From VRUE01 sp040904405 (GTDB lineage Bacteria > Actinomycetota > Thermoleophilia > Solirubrobacterales > 70-9): a stretch of DNA of 10,420 nucleotides. The notes beneath the pieces are model-generated. The model ran no database searches. It worked only from the letters and a program-made list of their open reading frames with translations, and was not told where the DNA came from. Both the position numbers and the translations under genes were made by a program. Location of the stretch: assembly GCA_040904405.1 (NCBI GenBank), contig JBBDTK010000033.1, positions 1 to 10,420 on the forward strand, given 5' to 3'. Shown piece by piece: positions 1 through 5,743 of the stretch (the first letter of the stretch is position 1; every line of letters starts with the position of its first letter).

Positions 1-857
1 GGGCGATGGAGATGGTCGCGGCGGCGCGGCTGCGCCGCGCCGAGCAGCGGATCGAGGACCTGCGGCCCTACGCGCAGGGGATGCGCAAGCTGACCCGCCG
101 CGCCGCCGAGCAGGCGGGTGCGATCCCGCGCGTGCCGGTGCTCGAGCAGCGCGAGGAGGAGAAGCGGGTCGGCGTCGTGCTGGTCACCGGCGACCGCGGC
201 CTCGCCGGCGCCTTCAACACGAACGTGATCCGCGACGGCCTGCGGCTGCGCGACGAGTTGCGCGGCGAGGGCAAGGAGGCCGCCTTCTCCGCCGTCGGCC
301 GCAAGGGCGTCTCGGCGCTGACCTTCCGCAAGGAGGACGTGCGCAGCTCCTACACCGGCTTCACCGACCGCCCCGGCTTCGCCAACGCGCGCGAGATCGG
401 CGAGGAGCTGACCGCGCGCTACGTCGACGAGGAGCTCGACCGGGTCGAGCTGGTCTACAACCGCTACGTCTCGCCGCTGACCCAGCACGTCTGGCGGCAG
501 ACGCTGCTGCCGCTGCAGCAGGCCGACGTGATCGGCGCCGGGGTCGAGGAGGAGGAAGCCGACGCCGAGGAGACCGAGATCGAGAAGGCCCACAGCCGGG
601 CGCTGTGGGAGTACGAGCCCGAGGCGGAGGAGCTGCTGGCCCAACTTATCCCGGAGTACGTGAACATCTCGGTCTACCGGGCGCTGCTCGAGTCCGCCGC
701 CTCGGAGCTGGGGGCGCGGATGACCGCGATGCGCAACGCCGCCGAGAACGCGGAGACGATGATGGACGACCTGACCCTGGAGATGAACCGGGCCAGGCAG
801 GCCGAGATCACGCAGGAGATCCTCGAGGTAGTCGCCGGCGCCGAGGCGCTCGGCTAG
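1..857 (+). CDS. atpG: F1Fo ATP synthase gamma subunit, 5'-truncated by the window edge
   Basis: This is the central rotor stalk of the F1 ATP synthase, which couples proton flow through Fo to ATP formation in the alpha/beta ring. The frame is open from the first bases. The first visible residues, A-MEMVAAARLRRAE, match the conserved segment that normally follows about 20-25 N-terminal residues, so the ATG at position 6 is internal and the true start lies upstream. The Rossmann-like core motif LVTGDRGLAGAFNTNVIR is present (codons at about 181-234). The C-terminal coiled-coil strand carries the family hallmark GARMTAMRNAAENAE (about 711-755). An acidic stretch (VEEEEADAEETEIE, about 544-585) sits before the C-terminal helix and looks like a lineage insertion. 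The stop is TAG at 855-857, and atpD follows after 38 nt, as usual in atp operons. Identity is certain; only the N terminus is missing. Confidence 0.97.
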   Translation, partial: AMEMVAAARLRRAEQRIEDLRPYAQGMRKLTRRAAEQAGAIPRVPVLEQREEEKRVGVVLVTGDRGLAGAFNTNVIRDGLRLRDELRGEGKEAAFSAVGRKGVSALTFRKEDVRSSYTGFTDRPGFANAREIGEELTARYVDEELDRVELVYNRYVSPLTQHVWRQTLLPLQQADVIGAGVEEEEADAEETEIEKAHSRALWEYEPEAEELLAQLIPEYVNISVYRALLESAASELGARMTAMRNAAENAETMMDDLTLEMNRARQAEITQEILEVVAGAEALG

Positions 858-881
858 GTCCCGGCAAACTTCACCAGAGAC

Positions 882-890
882 GAGAAAAGG
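882..890 (+). promoter_or_regulatory. Shine-Dalgarno site of atpD
   Basis: The purine run GAGAAAAGG lies 5 nt upstream of the ATG at 896. It fixes the atpD start there, although the same frame stays open back to about 605. The residues after this ATG (MADTNGTNVGRVEQVTGVVV) are a normal beta-subunit N terminus, while the upstream extension overlaps atpG and is a shadow. Confidence 0.75.
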
Positions 891-895
891 AACCA

Positions 896-2323
896 ATGGC
901 TGACACGAACGGAACGAATGTGGGACGGGTCGAGCAGGTGACCGGCGTCGTCGTCGACGCGGTCTTCCCCGGCAAGCTGCCGGAGATCTACTCGGCGGTG
1001 AAGATCGAGATGGCCGGCGACGAGGACCGCGAGGCGAGCGAGCTGGTCTGCGAGGTCCAGCAGCACCTCGGCGACGACCGCGTGCGCACGGTGGCGATGG
1101 ACGCCACCGACGGCCTCCAGCGCGGCGACAAGGTGATCGACACCGGCGGCCCGATCACGGTCCCGGTCGGCGACGCAACCCTGGGCCGGATCTTCAACCT
1201 GCTCGGCGAGCCGATCGACAACGGCCCCGAGGTGAAGACCGAGGAGCGCTGGCCGATCCACCGCCCCGCCCCGCAGGCCTCCGACCTGGCGCCGACCCAG
1301 GAGATCCTCGAGACGGGGATCAAGGTGATCGACCTGCTCGCCCCCTACGCGAAGGGCGGCAAGGTCGGGCTGTTCGGCGGCGCCGGGGTCGGCAAGACCG
1401 TGCTGATCCAGGAGCTGATCCGCTCGATCGCCGAGGAGCACGAGGGCCTCTCCGCCTTCTGCGGCGTCGGCGAGCGCTCGCGCGAGGGCAACGACCTCTG
1501 GCTCGAGATGAAAGAGTCGGGCGTGATCGACAAAACGATGCTGGTCTTCGGCCAGATGAACGAGCCGCCGGGCGCCCGCCTGCGGGTCGCCCTCTCGGGC
1601 CTGACGATGGCCGAGTACTACCGCGAGCAGGGCGGCCAGGACGTGCTGCTGTTCATCGACAACATCTTCCGCTTCGTCCAGGCGGGCTCCGAGGTCTCGG
1701 CGCTGCTCGGCCGGATGCCCTCCGCGGTCGGCTACCAGCCGACCCTGGAGACCGAGATGGGTGGCCTGCAGGAGCGGATCACCTCGACCGACCGCGGCTC
1801 GGTCACCTCGGTGCAGGCGGTCTACGTCCCCGCCGACGACTTCACCGACCCGGCCCCGGCCTCGGTCTTCGCCCACCTCAACGCCACCACGGCGCTCTCG
1901 CGGGCGATCTCCGAGAAAGGGATCTACCCGGCGGTCGACCCGCTCGACTCGACCTCGACGATCCTCAAGCCCGACGTCGTCGGCGAGGAGCACTACCGCA
2001 CGGCGACCGACGTGCAGGAGGTTCTGCAGCGCTACAAGGAGCTGCAGGACATCATCGCGATCCTCGGCATCGACGAGCTCTCCGACGAGGACAAGCAGAC
2101 GGTCTCGCGGGCGCGCAAGATCGAGCGCTTCCTCAGCCAGCCGTTCTTCGTCGCCGAGCAGTTCACCGGCCGCACCGGCGAGTTCGTGCCGGTCGCGGAG
2201 ACCGTGCGCGGCTTCCGCGAGATCCTCGACGGCGAGCACGACGACCTGCCCGAGGGCGCCTTCTACATGCAGGGCGGGATCGACCAGGTCACCGAGAACG
2301 CCGGCTCGGCGGCGACCGCGTAG
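896..2323 (+). CDS. atpD: F1Fo ATP synthase beta subunit (catalytic)
   Basis: This is the catalytic subunit of F1, which makes ATP from ADP and phosphate at three alternating alpha/beta interfaces. The product is 475 aa, a normal length. An N-terminal beta-barrel (VEQVTGVVVDAVFPG, about 12-27) is followed by the nucleotide-binding domain. The Walker A P-loop GGAGVGKT is at 161-168. The catalytic glutamate is E193 in GVGERSREGND. Walker B is DVLLFID at 249-255, followed by the family signature around ALLGRMPSAVGYQPTL. The C-terminal helical domain contains a DELSDEDK segment, matching the conserved DELSEEDK motif that regulatory subunits touch. The start is set by the Shine-Dalgarno site at 882-890. 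The TAG stop is followed at once by ATGATG in the same frame (see the small ORF). It is co-transcribed with atpG and atpC. I see no odd residues. Confidence 0.99.
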   Translation: MADTNGTNVGRVEQVTGVVVDAVFPGKLPEIYSAVKIEMAGDEDREASELVCEVQQHLGDDRVRTVAMDATDGLQRGDKVIDTGGPITVPVGDATLGRIFNLLGEPIDNGPEVKTEERWPIHRPAPQASDLAPTQEILETGIKVIDLLAPYAKGGKVGLFGGAGVGKTVLIQELIRSIAEEHEGLSAFCGVGERSREGNDLWLEMKESGVIDKTMLVFGQMNEPPGARLRVALSGLTMAEYYREQGGQDVLLFIDNIFRFVQAGSEVSALLGRMPSAVGYQPTLETEMGGLQERITSTDRGSVTSVQAVYVPADDFTDPAPASVFAHLNATTALSRAISEKGIYPAVDPLDSTSTILKPDVVGEEHYRTATDVQEVLQRYKELQDIIAILGIDELSDEDKQTVSRARKIERFLSQPFFVAEQFTGRTGEFVPVAETVRGFREILDGEHDDLPEGAFYMQGGIDQVTENAGSAATA

Positions 2324-2398
2324 ATGATGAATACCACGACCCCGCACACCTGGATGACGCGCCCCCAGGCGCACACGGCCATGGCAGCCACCATCTAG
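2324..2398 (+). CDS. Possible 24-aa small ORF between atpD and atpC
   Basis: ATGATG follows the atpD TAG stop with no spacer and opens a 24-codon ORF that ends at TAG 2396-2398, 7 nt before atpC. The peptide is rich in Thr, Met, His and Ala (it starts MMNTTTPHTWMT) and resembles nothing I know. It is in the same frame as atpD, so it could be reached by reinitiation or by stop-codon readthrough. There is no Shine-Dalgarno site of its own. Its end overlaps the AGGA (2397-2400) that probably serves atpC, so its translation could affect atpC initiation. The local GC is somewhat lower than in the flanking genes. It may equally be a chance ORF in an 82-nt spacer; confidence that it is a real gene is low. 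Confidence 0.2.
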   Translation: MMNTTTPHTWMTRPQAHTAMAATI

Positions 2399-2405
2399 GA
2401 CGCGG

Positions 2406-2819
2406 ATGGCGGGCGAGAGCAAATTCGAGGTCGAGGTCCTCACCCCGGAGGGGGAGGTCTTCAGCGGCGAGGTGCGCCAGGTCTCGACCCGCACCGCGGT
2501 CGGCGAGATCGGCATCCTCGCCAACCACGCGCCGCTGCTGGCGGCGCTGCGGCCGGCCGAGCTGCGCCTGCACCGCGACGGCGACGAGACCGTGCGCTAC
2601 GCCCAGGCGCACGGCTGGCTGCAGGTCTTCGGCAACCACGCCCGGCTGCTGGTCGAGGAGGCGCTCAGCCCCGAGGAGCTCGACGCCGGCACGCTCAAGG
2701 ACCAGCTCGCCGACGCCGAGCAGCGCCTCTCCGAGGCCGAGGACGGCAGCGGCGAGCAGCGCCGGGCGCAGAAAGACCGCGACCGAGCCGAAGCGTTTCT
2801 CGCGATCGCGCAGGGGTGA
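2406..2819 (+). CDS. atpC: F1Fo ATP synthase epsilon subunit
   Basis: This subunit sits at the foot of the gamma stalk, links it to the c-ring and inhibits ATP hydrolysis. The product is 137 aa, in the normal range. The N-terminal beta-sandwich (about 1-88) shows the family pattern FEVEVLTPEGEVFSGEVRQV and then GEIGILANHAPLLAAL. The usual 'GGFLEV' strand reads HGWLQVFGNHARLLVEEA here. The C-terminal part (about 88-137; SPEELDAG, then a charged helix with EQRLSEAE and KDRDRAEAFLAIA) is the two-helix regulatory domain. The ATG at 2406 has AGGA at 2397-2400, 5 nt upstream. It is the last gene of the atp operon: a repeat-rich non-coding region and an assembly gap follow. Confidence 0.97.
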   Translation: MAGESKFEVEVLTPEGEVFSGEVRQVSTRTAVGEIGILANHAPLLAALRPAELRLHRDGDETVRYAQAHGWLQVFGNHARLLVEEALSPEELDAGTLKDQLADAEQRLSEAEDGSGEQRRAQKDRDRAEAFLAIAQG

Positions 2820-2822
2820 GGC

Positions 2823-2874
2823 GGGTCAGGCGCCCCTGCCGGAGGATGAGGGTCGGGTGCCCCTCCCCCGGAGG
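2823..2874 (+). repeat. Imperfect direct repeat after atpC
   Basis: Two copies of a GGGTC(A/G)GG(C/T)GCCCCT...CCGGAGG unit lie at 2823-2845 and 2850-2874, 27 nt apart, with a two-base length difference and a few substitutions. The second copy is also the left arm of the long inverted repeat described separately. The first copy starts 4 nt after the atpC stop. Function is unknown; it looks like decayed extragenic repeat DNA. Confidence 0.5.
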
Positions 2875-2948
2875 CCGTCGCGCAGCTGATTGTCTGCGCC
2901 AATTCGCGTTGTCTCCCCCTGGGCCTCCGTGGGAGGGGCCCCCGATCC
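2850..2948. repeat. Long inverted repeat downstream of atpC
   Basis: The left arm 2850-2876 and right arm 2922-2948 are complementary over 27 nt, with 24 Watson-Crick pairs, one G.T pair (2852/2946) and two mismatches (2858/2940 and 2868/2930). The core of the left arm is GGTGCCCCTCCCCCGGAGG; the right arm core is CCTCCGTGGGAGGGGCCCC. The 45-nt loop contains its own 6-bp hairpin, GCGCAG (2880-2885) with CTGCGC (2894-2899). As RNA it would form a very stable stem just after the atp operon, so it could act as a transcript end or stabiliser. No T-run follows, so it is not a classic intrinsic terminator. It could also be a dispersed extragenic repeat. The adjacent assembly gap fits either difficult secondary structure or repetition. 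Confidence 0.6.
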
Positions 2949-2957
2949 CCGGGGGGG

Positions 2958-2967
2958 NNNNNNNNNN
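2958..2967. other. Assembly gap of 10 N
   Basis: Ten unknown bases follow a run of seven G. A fixed run of 10 N is a common scaffold-join placeholder, so the true distance, and even the adjacency of the atp operon to the downstream genes, is not proven by this sequence. Confidence 0.9.
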
Positions 2968-2996
2968 CAGTTACCCGGCTATATGGCGGGTAACTG
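2968..2996. promoter_or_regulatory. 29-bp imperfect palindrome upstream of the peptidase gene
   Basis: A perfect 10-bp inverted repeat, CAGTTACCCG (2968-2977) and CGGGTAACTG (2987-2996), flanks a 9-nt centre containing TATAT. It is the most AT-rich spot between 2820 and 3020 and lies 19 nt before the proposed ATG at 3016. It looks like a dimeric repressor operator, possibly over a -10-like TATATG (2980-2985); any -35 would fall in the N gap. A hairpin or the edge of a repeat lost in the gap is also possible. The regulatory role is inference. Confidence 0.4.
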
Positions 2997-3015
2997 CACT
3001 CTCGACCATGGGCCC

Positions 3016-4104
3016 ATGAGCGAGGAGCTTGTGGGGCTGGCCACGCGGTTGGTCGGGTACGACACCTCGGCGCCGGACGGGGTTCTGGAAGCTGCCGGGT
3101 TCGTCGAGGGGTGGCTGGAAGCACGGGGGATCGCGGTGGCGACCGAAGAGGTGCGGGGGCTGCCGGTGCTGAAGGCCGAGGTGGGCCCCGCGGACGCGCC
3201 TACGGTGGTGTTGCACGGGCACCTCGATGTGGTGCCGGGGCATGCCGAGCAGTTCGAGCCGCGGCTCGAGGGCGAGCGGCTGTACGGGCGCGGGGCCTAC
3301 GACATGAAGGGGGCGCTGGCGGCGATGCTGCTGACCTTCGCCGCGATGCGCGAGCAGGACGGGGTGCGGGTGCGGCTGGGGGTGGTCGGCGACGAGGAGT
3401 CCGAGGAGGAGGCCGAACGCGGCAGCGACCACCTGGTCGACGGCGGCTTCCTCGGCGACTTCGCGATCACCGGCGAGCCGACCGATCTGCAGATCGGGGT
3501 CGAGGCGAAGGGGGTGCTGGCGCTGCGGGTCGAGGTCAGCGGCGTCGCCGCCCACGGGGCGACGCCCTGGCTGGGCGACAACGCGGTGCTGAAGGCGCAC
3601 GACGTTTTCCGCAGCATCGAGTCGCTACCGTTCGCACGGCACAGCTCGGAGCTGTTCGACCGCCCCTCGATCAACCTCGGCCGGATCCTGGGCGGCGACG
3701 CGCTGAACAAGGTGCCCGACCGATGCGCGATCGACGTCGACATCCGCTACCTGCCCGACCAGGACCCGGCCGCCGTGCTGGAGCAGGTCCGGGGCATCCC
3801 CGACGCCGAGGTGACGGCGCTGTTCACACGGCCGCCGGCGGTGGTCGACCGCGACTCGCCCTTCGTGCGCGGGCTGCGCGAGGCTGTCTCCGCCCACAAC
3901 GAGGGCGAGCCGATGAGCGTCGGCCGCGACGGCGCCTCCGACGCGGTCTCCTTCCTGCGGGTGGGGGTGCCGGCGGTCGAGTTCGGCCCCAGCGGCGAAG
4001 GCCACCACGGCCCCGGCGAGTGGGTCTCCGTGCCCTCGCTCGAGGCCTACCGGCAGACGCTGGAGGCCTTCCTGCGGTCGCTTCCGCAACGGCTCGCGGA
4101 GTGA
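3016..4104 (+). CDS. M20 family zinc metallopeptidase (DapE/ArgE/carboxypeptidase-like)
   Basis: This is a co-catalytic dizinc amidohydrolase of the family that includes succinyl-diaminopimelate desuccinylase, acetylornithine deacetylase and small-peptide carboxypeptidases; the substrate cannot be read from the sequence. The product is 362 aa. Metal ligands and catalytic residues follow the family order: H69 and D71 in HGHLDVVPG, bridging D96 in GRGAYDMKG, the catalytic pair E127-E128 in GDEE, E154 in GEPTD, and H331 in HHGPGEWV. Residues of about 165-275 form the dimerisation (lid) domain, with GRILGGDALNKVPDRC typical of this group. ATG 3016 is preferred because the protein then begins like family members (MSEELVGLATRLVGYDTSAP). 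An in-frame ATG at 2983 lies inside the palindrome, and no good Shine-Dalgarno site is visible for either, so a short-leader transcript is possible. It ends 10 nt before the LCP gene, suggesting one transcript. A DapE role would fit cell-wall supply but is only a guess. Confidence 0.88.
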   Translation: MSEELVGLATRLVGYDTSAPDGVLEAAGFVEGWLEARGIAVATEEVRGLPVLKAEVGPADAPTVVLHGHLDVVPGHAEQFEPRLEGERLYGRGAYDMKGALAAMLLTFAAMREQDGVRVRLGVVGDEESEEEAERGSDHLVDGGFLGDFAITGEPTDLQIGVEAKGVLALRVEVSGVAAHGATPWLGDNAVLKAHDVFRSIESLPFARHSSELFDRPSINLGRILGGDALNKVPDRCAIDVDIRYLPDQDPAAVLEQVRGIPDAEVTALFTRPPAVVDRDSPFVRGLREAVSAHNEGEPMSVGRDGASDAVSFLRVGVPAVEFGPSGEGHHGPGEWVSVPSLEAYRQTLEAFLRSLPQRLAE

Positions 4105-4114
4105 GGGCGGAGCG

Positions 4115-5743
4115 GTGATCGAGGAGCCGTTCAAGAAGCCCCCTCCGTCGGGCGACCACGAGCCGCCGCCCAAGCCGAAGGCCTACTGGTGGCGTTTCCT
4201 GCTGGCCTCGTTCCTGATCGTCTTCGCCACCGCGGGCGCGGTCTCGGCAAGCGGCCTGATCTACATCGAGAGCATCGCCAACGAGCTGGCGCACAACAAC
4301 GTGCTGAAGGACAAGGTCGACCGCTTCCTGCAGACGACCAGCGGCGGCGAGGCGCAGAACATCCTCATCCTCGGCTCCGACAAGCGCGCCAGCGAAGCCG
4401 AAGACCCCGGCCGCTCGGACACGGCGATGCTGCTGCGGCTCGACCCCGACAACGAAGCGATCGCGCTGATGTCGATCCCGCGCGACCTCAAGGTCGAGAT
4501 CCCCGGCGTCGGCGCCGACAAGTTCTCATCCGCCTTCGCCTACGGCGGACCGAAGCTGACCCTGCAGGTGGTCAAGGAACTGACCGGGCTGCAGATCAAC
4601 CACATCGTCAACGTCGACTACCTCGGCTTCGTCCGCGCCGTCTACGCGATCGGCTGCGTCTACGTCGACATCGACCGCCGCTACTACCACTCCAACGAGG
4701 GCGTGCCGGCGGACGAACAGTACTCGGAGATCAACGTGCAGCCGGGCTACCAGCTGATCTGCGGCAAGCGCGCCCTGGAGTACGTGCGCTACCGCCACAC
4801 CGACACCGACATCGTCCGCGCCGCCCGCCAGCAGGACTTCCTCAGCGCCGCCCGCCAGCGGGTGCCGATCGCCGACCTCGTGCTCGGCCGCAACGACCTG
4901 ATCGAGATCTTCACCCAGTACACGACCTCCGACATCAGCGACAAGGAGACGATGCTGCAGGTGCTGAAACTGTTCGTCGCCTCGCGCAACGCGGCGATCA
5001 ACGAGGTCGACTTCCCGGCCGAACTGAGCCCCAGCTATGTCTACGCCTCGCAGGCGGCGGTCGACGAAGCGGTCGACCGCTTCCTCGGGATCGAAGACAG
5101 CGGCGGGCCGCGCGGCTCGCTGGACAGAGCCGAATCGAGGGGCGAGAAGAGGGCGAAGAAGAAGCAGCAGCGGGCGAAGGCGGGGAAGAAGAAACAGCGG
5201 AAGCTGAAGACCAAGCCGCCCGGCAGCGACGGGCTGGTGGCGGCGGGCGAAGCGGGCCAGGAGGAGGCGAAGATCGTCGCCCGCAAGGTCGGCAGCGGCT
5301 TCCCGGTCTTCTACCCGACCCGGCTGCCGGCCGGCGCCGCCTACGAGGAAAGCAATCCCTACCTGAAGATCCAGGACCCCCGCGTCTACCACTTCAAGGA
5401 CACCGGCGGCGACCGCCACGGCGCCTACCGCATGGTGGTGCAGCTGAACCTGCCCGACGGCAGCCACTACTTCGGCGTGCAGGGGATCCAGGGCTGGAGC
5501 GACCCACCGCTGCTCAGCGGGCCCAGCATCACGCAGACGATCCGCGGCCGCGAGTACGAGATCTTCCTCGACGGCGACCGGGTCAAGCTGGTCGCCTGGC
5601 ATCGCGGCGAGCACACCTACTGGGTCGCGAACAGCCTGCTGCGGGTGCTGACCAACGATCAGATGATCGGCATCGCCCGATCGGCGAAGGTGAAGATTCC
5701 GAACGCAAAGCCGAAGAGACGAAACGGAGGGGGAGCGCTTTGA
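4115..5743 (+). CDS. LCP (LytR-CpsA-Psr) family glycopolymer transferase with an extra C-terminal domain
   Basis: LCP enzymes move lipid-linked glycopolymers (teichoic acids, capsule, arabinogalactan) onto peptidoglycan outside the cytoplasmic membrane. The product is 542 aa. A Pro-rich cytoplasmic tail (1-22) leads into one membrane helix (about 24-46). The LCP domain (about 80-250) shows NILILGSDKR, GRSDTAML (R100, D102), MSIPRDLKVEIPG (R123, D124) and ALEYVRYRHTDTDIVRAARQQ (R225, R227), the conserved pyrophosphate- and metal-binding set. C181 and C216 may form a disulfide. Then comes a very basic Lys/Arg linker (about 341-368) and a separate domain (about 390-530) ending near W495 and Y502-W503. 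That domain is not part of the LCP fold and only loosely recalls DUF4367-type extracellular domains. The start is GTG at 4115, with GAGG at 4103-4106. The gene lies 10 nt after the peptidase gene, and its TGA overlaps the next gene's TTG, so the three are probably one operon. Confidence 0.92.
   Translation: MIEEPFKKPPPSGDHEPPPKPKAYWWRFLLASFLIVFATAGAVSASGLIYIESIANELAHNNVLKDKVDRFLQTTSGGEAQNILILGSDKRASEAEDPGRSDTAMLLRLDPDNEAIALMSIPRDLKVEIPGVGADKFSSAFAYGGPKLTLQVVKELTGLQINHIVNVDYLGFVRAVYAIGCVYVDIDRRYYHSNEGVPADEQYSEINVQPGYQLICGKRALEYVRYRHTDTDIVRAARQQDFLSAARQRVPIADLVLGRNDLIEIFTQYTTSDISDKETMLQVLKLFVASRNAAINEVDFPAELSPSYVYASQAAVDEAVDRFLGIEDSGGPRGSLDRAESRGEKRAKKKQQRAKAGKKKQRKLKTKPPGSDGLVAAGEAGQEEAKIVARKVGSGFPVFYPTRLPAGAAYEESNPYLKIQDPRVYHFKDTGGDRHGAYRMVVQLNLPDGSHYFGVQGIQGWSDPPLLSGPSITQTIRGREYEIFLDGDRVKLVAWHRGEHTYWVANSLLRVLTNDQMIGIARSAKVKIPNAKPKRRNGGGAL
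5725..5734 (+). promoter_or_regulatory. Shine-Dalgarno site selecting the TTG start of the dehydrogenase
   Basis: CGGAGGGGGA contains a perfect GGAGG (5726-5730), 9 nt before TTG at 5740. No ATG or GTG suits the family N terminus here. This site, together with the Rossmann motif starting a few residues later, supports initiation at TTG inside the last codons of the LCP gene. Confidence 0.75.

Noticed and set aside
605..895. 97-codon upstream extension of atpD overlapping atpG
   Set aside because: The residues are an out-of-frame reading of atpG; the strong Shine-Dalgarno site and the family N terminus set the start at 896.
854..2524. 556-codon minus-strand frame opposite atpD
   Set aside because: It mirrors the atpD codon structure, is rich in Arg, Asp, Leu and Val, and carries no recognisable domain; atpD is certain.
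2890..3015. N-terminal extension of the peptidase across the N gap
   Set aside because: The extension reads through unknown bases and GC-rich repeat DNA and has no family similarity; homologous sequence starts after the ATG at 3016.
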